A stretch of 64,000 nt of DNA from JANWVO01 sp037446555 (GTDB lineage Bacteria; Acidobacteriota; Terriglobia; Bryobacterales; Bryobacteraceae). The notes under the pieces were generated by a model. That model did no database searches. It had not been told where the DNA came from and saw only the letters and a program-made list of their open reading frames with translations. Where the stretch lies: positions 156,909 to 220,908 of the forward strand of contig JBBIIK010000004.1 of NCBI GenBank assembly GCA_037446555.1, read 5' to 3'. This document shows, in pieces, positions 33,016 through 42,300 of this stretch (the stretch's first letter is position 1; each line of letters begins with the position of its first letter). The position numbers were made by a program, and so were the translations under genes.

Positions 33016-34182
33016 TCAGTCGAGGACGGAAAGCTCGGCCCAGCCCGGCAGCGTGGCGGGCTGATCGTTCAGGAACACGACCTGCCGCGTCTTGGGGAAC
33101 GGCAGTCCCGTGCGCAGAGCGTCCCGGCAAACGGGCAGCGCCGCCAACAGTTCGCGGTAAGGGCCGCGGTCGGTCTCGAGGCTCGCGGCCTTGGCCAGAA
33201 GGCCCGTTCCCCAGCCCAGGCAGAGCAGACAGGCGCGATTGTCCGTCCGGATGGCGGCCAGGCGTTGTTCCAATCGTGCCAGCGACTCACCCAGCCCTCG
33301 CAGCCCCGTAACTTCCGCGTAATGCCGGTGAAGCTCAAGCAGCGGTGCCGCGGCACGGTTGGCAGCGGCGAACGCCGCGCGCCAGTCCAGCACCTCGCCG
33401 CTCCAGCCCAGCGCCTTCGCAGCCTTCTCTTGACGTGCCACGCCGGCCGTGCCGAGTGTGCCTTCAAACGCCGCGCCGGGCGCGGCCATTTCCGCGAAGT
33501 GCGGCGTGGAGTCGGCCGGACGGCGTCCTTCCACGGCCCCGCGCGGACTCATCTTCCAGCCCAGTTCCAGTCTCCCTCCCCGCTGCACGAGCGTCGCCGT
33601 CCGCAGCAGGAAAATGCGGGTCACTCCCCCCGGAGGCTGGGGGGCTGAATCCGACACCTGAAGCGCGCGCAGCCGGTCCGCGCCGGGCGCGCCGAGTAAC
33701 ATCTGTTCCAGCACGGCGGCGGGGCGGCGCGGCGCGCGTTCGGATCTCTGCATACCCGTCTGCGCCGCGCGCCAGCTATGGTCGGTGGCCAGCCCGAGCA
33801 CCACCGCGCGGCGCAGAGCGCCCTTAAGCACGCTTCCCGGCAAGTAGATGCCGCCGGAGGACAGCGCGGCGAACGTCGGAATGAACAGATGGTCGGCCGA
33901 GGCGCGCGCGTAATAGGCGGCCGAGGTGGGATGCTCGAAGGGAATGCGGCGGCTGGCGTAGTTCTGTGCATAACCGCCCCAGGAGGCGAAATCGAGCTTC
34001 TCGGCGCGCCGGATCTGGTTCAGATACGTCTCCAGCCGCGGCCCTTTCGCCAGCAACTGGAAAATCCGCCGCTGGTCGAGCACGTTCACCTGGTCTTTCC
34101 AGACCATGTAGTCGATGGGCGCCAGCTTTTGCCCGTCGCCGGCGAGCAGCGGAGTCAGGACTGTCAGGCGGTACCGGGTCAT
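33016..34182 (-). CDS. csm5: Type III-A CRISPR effector subunit Csm5
   Basis: The 388-residue RAMP protein starts MTRYRLTVLTPLLAGDGQKLAPIDYMVWKDQVNVLDQRRIFQLLA, the standard Csm5 opening, then has FIPTFAALSSGGIYLPGSVLKGALRRAVVLGL, the RAMP glycine-rich/arginine helix that grips crRNA. In type III-A complexes Csm5 caps the 3' end of the crRNA backbone. It starts with an ATGA overlap on csm4 and is the last csm gene; no cas6 or csm6 follows. The arginine-rich middle (SERAPRRPAAVL) and long C-terminus are variable in the family. Confidence 0.85.
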   Translation of the reverse strand: MTRYRLTVLTPLLAGDGQKLAPIDYMVWKDQVNVLDQRRIFQLLAKGPRLETYLNQIRRAEKLDFASWGGYAQNYASRRIPFEHPTSAAYYARASADHLFIPTFAALSSGGIYLPGSVLKGALRRAVVLGLATDHSWRAAQTGMQRSERAPRRPAAVLEQMLLGAPGADRLRALQVSDSAPQPPGGVTRIFLLRTATLVQRGGRLELGWKMSPRGAVEGRRPADSTPHFAEMAAPGAAFEGTLGTAGVARQEKAAKALGWSGEVLDWRAAFAAANRAAAPLLELHRHYAEVTGLRGLGESLARLEQRLAAIRTDNRACLLCLGWGTGLLAKAASLETDRGPYRELLAALPVCRDALRTGLPFPKTRQVVFLNDQPATLPGWAELSVLD

Positions 34183-35198
34183 GCTCTCTCCGGCCATGGA
34201 ATCGGAACGGCCACGGCGTAGCCGGCGCGGAGCACCGGGTGCGGGCAGCCCTCCGGCGCCACATTGACAATGGTGCCGCGCGGCGCCTGTCGGCTGACGA
34301 GCACCGAGCCCTCGGCTACCATCCGGGATGCCGGCTTGCGCAGTCCGCCGCCGGCGAGGCTGCCAACTCTGCCGCTGCGCTTCAACAGCTGGTAGTGGCC
34401 CTCGCCCCACCGGATCGGATCGGAAGGTGAGGGAGTCACCAGAGACAGCAGCCACCAGCCGTTTCCAGCCGGCGGAGCGCCCTTCGGGCCGAATAGCAAC
34501 TCGCCCAGCGGAGCCGCCTGGAAGTCCACGTGACGCGCCCGCCCGAATCCGCGCGAGCGCATGCCGCCGATGCCAGAATCTCCGAGCAGGCGGAAGGCAG
34601 CCTCAATCCGCGGCCTCCACACTGCGTAAGCGGTCTGCGTGGCGAACTGCGCGGCGCACCAAAGACCTGAGGCAGGCGCGAACTGCACGCAGCCAGCCAG
34701 ATACGGCAGCGCTCGCCCGCCCGTGACCCGGTCCACGGCCGCGCACGACCGGCGCAGAAACCGGTACGGCCCGGTGGCGGAACGGCTCCCGGCCGGGATC
34801 AGGCAGCCGCTGGGGCCGTCCACCTCCCAGGTGTCTTCCTCAAACTGCTCGCCGCGCAGCAGTGCGCCGGCCAGTTGCGCCGGCACCAGCGCGGCACCTT
34901 TCCACCGCATTCGCGGCGAGGCGCCTTCCGGGGGCCACAACCCGCGGGGCGGGGGCACGTATAGCAGGTTCCTCTGCCAAGGGAAGGCGGAGGTGAAACG
35001 TACCGCCGGCTCTCGGAATGGATCGGCAGTCGCCGCCAGCCACTCCTCCATCCAACCCAGCTGGCCCAGCGTCATCGTCACCGCGGAATAGACCGCGTCG
35101 CTGTGCAACACGGCCGCAGCCTCGGCCAGCGAGCCCGATTCGGGGCCCAGCCGCCAGGGCGTCGAGGGCCTGATCCTGACCAGCAGCGCTGGGTTCAT
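34179..35198 (-). CDS. csm4: Type III-A CRISPR effector subunit Csm4
   Basis: The 339-residue RAMP protein begins with LLVRIRPSTPWRLGPESGSLAEAAAVLHSDAVYSAV, where Csm4 opens and recognises the crRNA 5' tag, then FTSAFPWQRNLLYVPPPRGLWPP, and the RAMP loop LLGDSGIGGMRSRGFGR near residue 210. Csm4 holds the crRNA 5' handle and anchors Cas10 in the complex. It begins 13 bases after csm3 and overlaps csm5 (ATGA). Length is ordinary for the family. Confidence 0.87.
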   Translation of the reverse strand: MNPALLVRIRPSTPWRLGPESGSLAEAAAVLHSDAVYSAVTMTLGQLGWMEEWLAATADPFREPAVRFTSAFPWQRNLLYVPPPRGLWPPEGASPRMRWKGAALVPAQLAGALLRGEQFEEDTWEVDGPSGCLIPAGSRSATGPYRFLRRSCAAVDRVTGGRALPYLAGCVQFAPASGLWCAAQFATQTAYAVWRPRIEAAFRLLGDSGIGGMRSRGFGRARHVDFQAAPLGELLFGPKGAPPAGNGWWLLSLVTPSPSDPIRWGEGHYQLLKRSGRVGSLAGGGLRKPASRMVAEGSVLVSRQAPRGTIVNVAPEGCPHPVLRAGYAVAVPIPWPERA

Positions 35199-35211
35199 GC
35201 CTCAGCCCCGC

Positions 35212-36042
35212 TCAACTGAGATTGCCGCTGAACTCGCCAGCGGCGGCCTGCAGCGCGGCAGTCGTCTCGGCCCTCTCCACCAGCACGGCTTCGGCGGCGC
35301 CGCCCGCGTAATATGCCTTGTTCCGCCAAGTCACCTTCCAGTTGCCGAACCGCACCCGGCCGCTACCGCGAGAGCCGCCCCCGCCGAGCGCATCGTCTTC
35401 CAGCAGGCGCAGCCCTTCCAGGAAACGCGCCACCAGCTCGCGGTCCTCCGGGCAAAGGATGTCCAGCACGAAGCGCACGCGGAACCGCGCCCCCGCCGGC
35501 ACGCGCTCCAGCGTGCGCGCGCTCGATTGCGCGGTAATACGGTCGATCGCGTTCTCGCTCTTCACCTCGGTGAGCTCGTCGTCGAGGTTCTCGCGCATCT
35601 GCGGCGTGATCGAGTCCAGATCCAGCGGGGCGTCGTAAACGGTGAGCCTGGCCGGTGTCGCCGACGCAGGCTCCAGCGCATCGCCCGACACCCGCTCCAT
35701 GCGGCCGGGATTGCGCCCGAACAGCAGGCAGATCTCGTCGCCCGGCTCGTCGCTCTGGTGGATGCGCACCTCCTGGCCGCGGCGCCGCGACAGATACACC
35801 AGATCCTCCGCGCCGACGGCTCCTGCCGCCTGCTCCAGCAGACTGCGGATGCGGCCCCGCAGCGAGCTGCCGGGCACGTACGGCCTCCCGAAGGCGTCCT
35901 TTACCACTGGATTGTCAGCGCCGCCCAGATCCAGTGAGCCCTTGCCGGCGCCGATGTGAAGGCCTGTCTCGCAGATCAGCTCGCCTTCGAACAGCAGCTT
36001 GCCAATCAGGCCGAGCTTGGTGGAAGCGGTGTGTGAGCTCAT
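35212..36042 (-). CDS. csm3: Type III-A CRISPR backbone/target RNase subunit Csm3
   Basis: The 276-residue RAMP protein reads GLHIGAGKGSLDLGGADNPVVKDAFGRPYVPGSSLRGRIRSLLEQ (28-72). It keeps the aspartate (D43, in GGADNPVVKD) equivalent to the catalytic Asp that cuts target RNA every six nucleotides in studied Csm3 proteins, and the PGSSLRGRIR crRNA-binding helix. The glycine-rich loop GGGGSRGSGRVRFGNW comes near the C-terminus. Intact catalytic residues mean RNA-guided target cleavage is possible if crRNA is supplied. It follows csm2 by 24 bases. Confidence 0.95.
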   Translation of the reverse strand: MSSHTASTKLGLIGKLLFEGELICETGLHIGAGKGSLDLGGADNPVVKDAFGRPYVPGSSLRGRIRSLLEQAAGAVGAEDLVYLSRRRGQEVRIHQSDEPGDEICLLFGRNPGRMERVSGDALEPASATPARLTVYDAPLDLDSITPQMRENLDDELTEVKSENAIDRITAQSSARTLERVPAGARFRVRFVLDILCPEDRELVARFLEGLRLLEDDALGGGGSRGSGRVRFGNWKVTWRNKAYYAGGAAEAVLVERAETTAALQAAAGEFSGNLS

Positions 36043-36066
36043 GCGTGTCTCCGCAATCTCCGTGTG

Positions 36067-36789
36067 CTACTCGTTGTACGCCACAATCGCTTCGAACAGG
36101 TCCCGGAACCGTTCGTAGGCGCGCGCGTCGTTCTTTCTAGTCACCTGGAGCAGGAGCTTCTCCAGCGGATCCAGGCTGCGCAACTGGTGCCGTGCGATCG
36201 TGTAGGCCAGCCGCGCCCGAAGCATGACGAATGCGTGCTGCCGCTCGGCCTCCTGCGTGCGGCAGGCGCGCCGCACGGCGCTGAACAGCCGCCGCAGCTG
36301 GCTGCGTGTGCCGGAATCCATGTCGCGCATGCGCGCCACGATGGCATGCGCCTGATTGTCCAGATACAGGCTGTCGGCGATCAGCTTCTCCAGGTCGATC
36401 TCCACCGGGCCCTCGGGGCCGCGCCGCTCTGGACGGCCCGCCTCGCGGGGTGGCTTGCGCTGCTCGTTGCGCTCCTGCGGCGGACGCCGCTGGGCCTTCT
36501 CCTGAGGCTGCTGGCGAGGCGGGCGGGGCGGGCGCGCTCCAGGCGCGGGCCTGGCCGGAGCCTCCGCCTTCGCGGGTTCCCCGGCCGCAACCGGCGTTTC
36601 GCCGCTCCTGGCAACTTCCTCAGGCGCGGGCTTCGGCTCGGTGGGGGCCTCGCTCGTGGCAGGCAGCGCTTCCGCCTCCGGCGCCTTCGCAGCAGCTTCC
36701 GCCGCCAATTCGACAGCGGGGGCCGCGGACTCCGTTTTCTCTGCGGCCACGGTCTCCTGCGGGGTCTGTTGAGGTTCCAGTTCGTTCAT
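36067..36789 (-). CDS. csm2: Csm2-like small subunit with a long disordered N-terminal extension
   Basis: The last 112 of 240 residues match Csm2, the small helical subunit of the type III-A complex: LEKLIADSLYLDNQAHAIVARM, SGTRSQLRRLFSAVRRA, AFVMLRARLAYTIARH and the diagnostic end YERFRDLFEAIVAYNE. Residues 1-128 are extra: first an Ala/Glu/Pro-rich acidic part, then (79-124) a basic Pro/Arg/Gln part (PRPPRQQPQEKAQRRPPQER). Ordinary Csm2 proteins are about 120-160 residues and lack this. The tail is presumably disordered and might bind RNA. It begins three bases after cas10, fixing its identity by context. Confidence 0.85.
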   Translation of the reverse strand: MNELEPQQTPQETVAAEKTESAAPAVELAAEAAAKAPEAEALPATSEAPTEPKPAPEEVARSGETPVAAGEPAKAEAPARPAPGARPPRPPRQQPQEKAQRRPPQERNEQRKPPREAGRPERRGPEGPVEIDLEKLIADSLYLDNQAHAIVARMRDMDSGTRSQLRRLFSAVRRACRTQEAERQHAFVMLRARLAYTIARHQLRSLDPLEKLLLQVTRKNDARAYERFRDLFEAIVAYNE

Positions 36790-36792
36790 CGC

Positions 36793-38190
36793 TTATTCAA
36801 CCTCTTCCGTCATCCGGGCCCATTCCAGTGCCACCCGGCCAGAGGGTTTCAATTTCAGTTGGGCCTGGCCGCGCGTCAGGAACGCCGCCTGCACCGCCTG
36901 CCTGGCCTTCTCGAACTCGCGGTGGCGCTCGCGCCCGTCCAGCACACGGTTCAGACGCCGGTGAAGCCGCCACGGACGCTGCTGCGTCTCTTGCAGCCGC
37001 CTCGAACTCTTGGCCGGCAACACCCGGTCCGTCTCGCGGTAGAAGGCGCCCAGCTCTCCCAGGAATTGAGGAGAGCAATGATACCGCTCCACCATGCGGA
37101 CCATCACGTCCTTGAGTTCCGCCGCCTCGGCGGCCTGCTTCCAGTCGAGCACCTTTCCGAAGACGGCGATCGAGTCGCGCGCCGTGCACTTGGCGGTCTC
37201 CAGCTGCTTGACCGCCTCGCGGTAAACCACCGCGGGTTCCGTTTCCGGCGAGGGCGCCAGCGCGATGGCCATGGAAATCGTCTTGCCCTCGCCGCCCGGG
37301 AAATCCTTCAGCAGTTCCTCGCTGGAACGGCGGAAGACGCGCTCCATCGCGCGGGCGAACGGCAGCAGAACGTCCCAGCTGCCGGCGATGGCGAATTCAT
37401 CTCCGCCCGTGAACAGCACCGTGGTCTTGTCCCGGAACTCCGGCTGGGTGCACAGCGCCTGCACCTCGCCCACGAAAAACTGCTTGTAGAAGACCGAAAG
37501 CTGGATGTACTCTTCCACGGATTCGGCCTTGTGCAAGCGCGCCTGGAACTGATCCGTGTCGCCGCACAGAACGCCCCAGGTCTTGCGGCCATGCGCGCGC
37601 GCGGCCAGCTCTTCGGCGCCCACCGGCCAACCGCCCGGCATCGCGGCAAAGTGCGTGGCCAGCCAGTAGGGCTCGCCCTCCTGCCGCAGCATGCCCTGGC
37701 TTTCCGGATCCCAGACGGCGGCGGTGGAGCCGGGCAGCGCCAGGAACAGGCCCTCATAGAACGAGTCCTCGCCCGAATCGTCGAAGGGATCAAACAGCCC
37801 GGCGTTGTCCAGCGCGTTCAGCCCGCGCCACTTGCGGAATCCCGAATCCAGCCGCTTGCGGATGTCGCTCCACGCTCCCAGGTTCTCCGTGCTCGACCAC
37901 ACAAGCCGCACGTCATTCCTGGTGAAATCCGACAGCCGCCGCGTGGCGTTCACCAGGAATGCATTGGCGTCCTCCAAATTCTCGGCCGGCAGCACGGCCA
38001 GGAACTGCCCTCCGCCGCAGGAGCCCAGCAGTTCTTGCGCCAGGCCCAGGCGGGCAAGCAACGCGCGCGGCAGGGCTTCCGTGAGAAGGCTCACATAGAG
38101 GCAACGCCCGGCCAGCGCCGCAAAGCCGCCCCGTGCCGCATGAAGGAACGGCTCAATCCCCAGAAGCTTGCCCTGCAAGAAAACCTGCAC
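36793..38190 (-). CDS. cas10: Reduced Cas10 (Csm1-like): no HD domain, no zinc finger, GGDE palm
   Basis: The 465-residue protein carries the two palm domains of Cas10/Csm1 but starts directly at Palm 1 (AGRCLYVSLLTEALPRALLARLGL and LLGSCGGGQFLAVLP, 27-68); the N-terminal HD nuclease (usually about 200 residues) is absent. Between the palms no CxxC zinc-binding motif appears. Palm 2 has GVLCGDTDQF (206-215) and LFTGGDEFAIAG (259-270), GGDE where Cas10 normally has GGDD. Cas10 makes cyclic oligoadenylates when target RNA is bound; whether this version can is uncertain. GTG at 38190 has GAGGAA upstream. The VWA gene ends 106 bases before it, leaving no room for a lost HD segment. Confidence 0.83.
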   Translation of the reverse strand: MQVFLQGKLLGIEPFLHAARGGFAALAGRCLYVSLLTEALPRALLARLGLAQELLGSCGGGQFLAVLPAENLEDANAFLVNATRRLSDFTRNDVRLVWSSTENLGAWSDIRKRLDSGFRKWRGLNALDNAGLFDPFDDSGEDSFYEGLFLALPGSTAAVWDPESQGMLRQEGEPYWLATHFAAMPGGWPVGAEELAARAHGRKTWGVLCGDTDQFQARLHKAESVEEYIQLSVFYKQFFVGEVQALCTQPEFRDKTTVLFTGGDEFAIAGSWDVLLPFARAMERVFRRSSEELLKDFPGGEGKTISMAIALAPSPETEPAVVYREAVKQLETAKCTARDSIAVFGKVLDWKQAAEAAELKDVMVRMVERYHCSPQFLGELGAFYRETDRVLPAKSSRRLQETQQRPWRLHRRLNRVLDGRERHREFEKARQAVQAAFLTRGQAQLKLKPSGRVALEWARMTEEVE

Positions 38191-38296
38191 GCGGACTTCC
38201 TCAAGCGAGAGCCTGACTCTTCAAATCTAACATAAGGCTCCGCCGGCGGCGCCGCGCACGCAGACAACGGCCTTGACAAGGAAATCGCTGGAGCCT

Positions 38297-39316
38297 TCAG
38301 GCGCCCGCCCGGGGACGGTAGCCGGGCCGTGCGCTCACGCGGTAGCGCCGGGCCACGTCGGACTTGATCTCTACCGTGATGCGGCGGAAGCCCTCGTTCG
38401 GATTCGGCGCCGGATAGTAGGTCACCGTGTAGGAGTTGCCCAGATCTTCGCGGATCGCCTCGAACGCCTCCACCTGCTTTTGCCACGTCCTGGCGAAGAA
38501 ACTCTTGCCTCCGGTGCGCGACGCCAGCCGCCGGAACACGCCGGTGGAAATGGGGTCCCGGGAGGCGTCGCTCGTGGAGATGACATAGATCGGGATGCCC
38601 TCGTCCTCGGCCACGGCGCGCACGTCGTCCGGCGCCACCATCGAGGCGGAGTCTGGGCCGTTGGAGAAGACGATGATCACCTTCCGCCCCGGCACCTTGG
38701 CTGCGTCCCGCAGCGTCAGCAGCAACGCGTTGTACAGCGCCGCCTCGTCGCCGGCCACGGCCTTGCGCAGACCCTGCAAGGCTTCCCCTCGGTCGCGCGT
38801 CAGAGACGCCGCCCGCGTCAGGTTGCGGGAGAACGTGTAGACGGCCACAGAGTCGGCGCGGTCCAGGCCCCGGACGAAATCCGCGATCGCGTCAGAGGCG
38901 TACACGAAGCCCCGGTACATGTAGTTTGACGTGTCGAACAGGATGAACACGTTGGTGCCGACAAAGGCGTCGGTGGCAATGCCGCCGCGCTCGGGATCGG
39001 CTTGCGCCGTCACGAGCGGCCGCGCTGCGCCGTCATCCAGAATCTGCAACGGCGGCCGGTTGCCTTGGGCAAAGGTGTTGATCCGCTGCGGGATGCCGTC
39101 TTCCAGGATGCGGAAGTCGTCCGGCTTGAGCCCGTTCACATAACGCCCCTTCGAGTCGGTCACGGTGAAACTGAGCACCACCATGTCGACTTTCACCCGA
39201 AACGTGGGCCGGTCCTGCCCGGACGCCAGCCTGCGCGGCAGCCACAGCAGCGTCCCGGCGCGCAGCGCCTGCTTCATCCACTCCCTTCTTGCGGGATTCC
39301 ACGGTTCCCCTTTCAT
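38297..39316 (-). CDS. VWFA-related acidobacterial-type exported protein
   Basis: The 339-residue protein has a leader with RREWMKQALRAGTLLWLPRRL, then FRVKVDMVVLSFTVTDSKGRYVNGLKPDDFRILEDGIPQRINTF. That opening belongs to the 'VWFA-related Acidobacterial domain' (TIGR03436-like), where a beta-sandwich precedes a von Willebrand A fold (FVGTNVFILFDTSNYMYRG, KVIIVFSNGPDSAS, IPIYVISTSD). The metal-site motif is DTSNY rather than DxSxS, so the MIDAS is partly degenerate. It lies 18 bases after the large repeat protein gene. The role is unknown. Confidence 0.88.
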   Translation of the reverse strand: MKGEPWNPARREWMKQALRAGTLLWLPRRLASGQDRPTFRVKVDMVVLSFTVTDSKGRYVNGLKPDDFRILEDGIPQRINTFAQGNRPPLQILDDGAARPLVTAQADPERGGIATDAFVGTNVFILFDTSNYMYRGFVYASDAIADFVRGLDRADSVAVYTFSRNLTRAASLTRDRGEALQGLRKAVAGDEAALYNALLLTLRDAAKVPGRKVIIVFSNGPDSASMVAPDDVRAVAEDEGIPIYVISTSDASRDPISTGVFRRLASRTGGKSFFARTWQKQVEAFEAIREDLGNSYTVTYYPAPNPNEGFRRITVEIKSDVARRYRVSARPGYRPRAGA

Positions 39317-39334
39317 CTCATTCGCTCCTTCCGT

Positions 39335-42300
39335 TCAGAATCCCGCGCCTGCTTCGGCCGCTTGCGACCGCCGCACCTCCGCGCGCACCTGCTCGGCCAC
39401 ACGCCGCATGGCGCGCAGCACCGCCGGCCAGTCCTCCAGATGCGTGGCGAAGATCGCCTCCACCGTCTTCACTGTCCACTCCGGAAGCATCACGTTCAAC
39501 TGCGCCGGCCGCAGGCCGAGTTCGTCAGCCAGCGCGGCAAAGAACAAATTGTGCGACTCCCAGCTCTCGGCCAGAATGCGGCTGGAGTAGCCCATCAAAG
39601 TAGGGAACGTCCGCAGCTGCAGCAGCTCCGGCCGGTGCGAGTTGGCCAGCGTCGGCTTGGGCGTCCCGGCGAGCTCCGACACAGCCCGCGCATTGCACTG
39701 CGCAGGCAGCGAGGCGGCCAGCAGCCGGATCTTCTCTCCAAACCCCGCGCTCGTCTGCCACTGACGGGCCGCCGCCTGCGCGCCAAGGAAGTAAAGCTCC
39801 GACGGCATGATCAACTCGAAGGCTTCGGCCGGACGCCCCGCCGCCAGCAGCCGCGACACCATCTCCACGCGCGCCGGCGGCGCCAGCCGCTCCAGTTCCC
39901 GCATCGCCTGCTCGCGCAGGTCGTCCCGCAGGGCCGATTCCACAATCACCGTCTCGCCCAGCCTCAGGTGCAGCCCCAGGTAATGAAGCTGCTGCGGCGT
40001 GGCGTTCCAGAACCGCGGCAGCCGCGCGCTCACCAGAAGCTGCGGAACCAGGTCGCCCCAGATCAGGGCCTGCTCGCGCGAGGGGATCAGGAAATTCTGC
40101 TCGGCCTCGGCAAGCGCATAGGGCAGGTTCGCCAGCGAGCCCACCAGCCGCCCTCCCGCGCTTGACGGCCAGCCCATGCCAAGAACCTCGGTCTGCTTCC
40201 ACGTCTGGTTCGAACCCTGGATGCCGATGAAGTCATGGCTGCGCGCGAACAGCGGATTGGTATAGAGCAGCTGCGCGCCCGGCGGCGCGTAGTGGATGTA
40301 CAGCATGCCCACCAGCGTGTCTCTCAGCAGCGGCGCCAGCAGCCCGCGCGCTTCCTTCAGCCTCTCCGCGTTGCCTTCCGCCTTGGCCACCACGGCACGC
40401 AGGTTCAGCTTTCGCTGCATGTCGATGTGCCGCTCGCTGAAATAGCCGAAGGCCATCGAGTTGCGCTCGGCTGTCGTCAGCGAGGCCTTCGGGAGGTTCA
40501 GGTCGCTCACCCGCGCCGCCAGACGGCCCAGAAGCTGCGCGTTCAACGGCTCGCCTTTCGAGAGCGCCTCCATGTGGTCGTCGAGATCGAACAGCAGCTT
40601 GAGCGAAACCAACCGCTGCGCTTCGAACGCGCGCAGCATCTCGCCAAGCAGCGTCTGGTGCGTCTCCTCGTCGGAGGGCTTCAGCGCCCCGGCCAGCAGG
40701 TCCATCATCCGGTCCTGCGGGTTCGAGAGATCCTCGACGCCCGCTGCGCGCAACAACTCCGTCACACCGGCGCGGCCAGCGTCAAACAGCAGCTGCTTGT
40801 TGGTGACCGCCGAAAACGGCTTCAGCACCGTTGCCAGCGTCTCGCCGGCGCGGGTCTCCGGGATCAGCTTCTGCCGCACCAGCACCTGCCACAGCCCGGC
40901 CAGCGCCTGCATCATTCCGGCAGAGTCGGCCTTCAGCTCGTTGTTGCCCGTGCGGTTGATCTTGTCCGCCGTGTCGAGGAACAGCAGGATGGTCGCGTCG
41001 CTCAGGGCGCCGCTCTCGCTGAACAGCGGATATTGCGCCGCGTAGGCCTTCCACCGGAAGGCCAGCTGCTGCACAGTGGCCGGATCGAGCGGATTGGCGC
41101 GGCGCCGCTCAATGTCGCTGATCGAAAGGAAGATCCGCAGCGGCTCGTTTTCCACAGCCTTGCGCGAGAGGCCGAACAGCGCCTCGATGAGGTCGTCCGG
41201 CTCCTTCCAGGAGGCGGCAGAGCGCGTCAGCTTGCCGTCATACTTTCCGTTGGGGTGCTCCGTGAAGAGCCGCTTCCAGACCTCCAGCCCGCCCGGGATC
41301 ACTGGCCTTCCGCCCACCACGCGCAGACGCGTGGTCAGCAGCATCAGATCGGTGTTGGAACGAAACACCGGCCGCGCGGGGCCGGGCGAGGTCACGCGGC
41401 CGCGCAGCGCCGCGTAGAACCGCTTCAGGCGCCCGGGCTCGGTCAGGTAGTCCAGCGTGGCGCCGTCGATCCGCGATAACGCGTCGAAGTAGCTCGCCAG
41501 CCAGCCGTCATCCTTCGAAACGAGCTTGTCCAGAAACTCCACGCCCTTGTCGGGCGGGGCGCCCACCAGATCCGCCCACGCCTCGGCAGACCGAGCGCCG
41601 CCCGGCACGAACACCCTTCCGTTGCGGATCTGGAACATGCCCCCGAAGAAGTCGAACACGTGCGCAAATGCGCGGATGCGCGTCACCGGCAGCGCTTTCC
41701 GGATCTCCTCTGCCGTCACCGGATCCAGCTTGGCCAGCCCGAGGTAGAGCCGGCACAGCGACGGGTCGTTCAGGAACATGTCGATGAACTCGCCGGTCTG
41801 CTTCTCCCGTGCCGACAGCCAGTATTCGGCCGAATACAGCACGGGCACCGTGGCGGGCTTGTAGTCGTACACGAACGGTCGGTTGGTCCGCAGCGCCTGC
41901 TCCAGCTCGGCCAGCGGGAATCCGGAATCCATCGACAGGAAGGCCCGCGTGGCGTTCACCGTCTCCAGCACCACGTCGCTGCCGCAGCCGCCCCGCATCC
42001 GGAAGCCGAGCACGCGCAGCAGCTCGCCGGTCTGCGCCGATTCGCAGGCGTCGATCCGGATCACCCGCTCCGCGCCGGCGAGTCTTTCCAACTCCCGCGC
42101 CTGATTCAGGTAGCGCACCACCAGCTTCAGATACTCGGTCTGCTCCATCCCCTCGTTGCCGCTGAGAGCCTGGTATCCGTTTGTGATCACATTGCGCGCT
42201 ACTGCCAGCAGGATCTCCTCCGGGGGCATTTCGGGCGAGAACGCCGCCATCCGCGCAAAGCTCTCCAGCGGGCCGGGTATGGTCACCGTGCCCATCGGGA

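Noticed and set aside
38191..38296. A lost HD domain or cas gene just upstream of cas10
   Set aside because: Only 106 bases separate cas10 from the VWA gene, with no HD motif in any frame.
40206..40218. GGTTCGAACC, resembling a tRNA T-loop
   Set aside because: It lies inside the coding sequence of the large TPR protein and no acceptor or anticodon arms can be formed around it.
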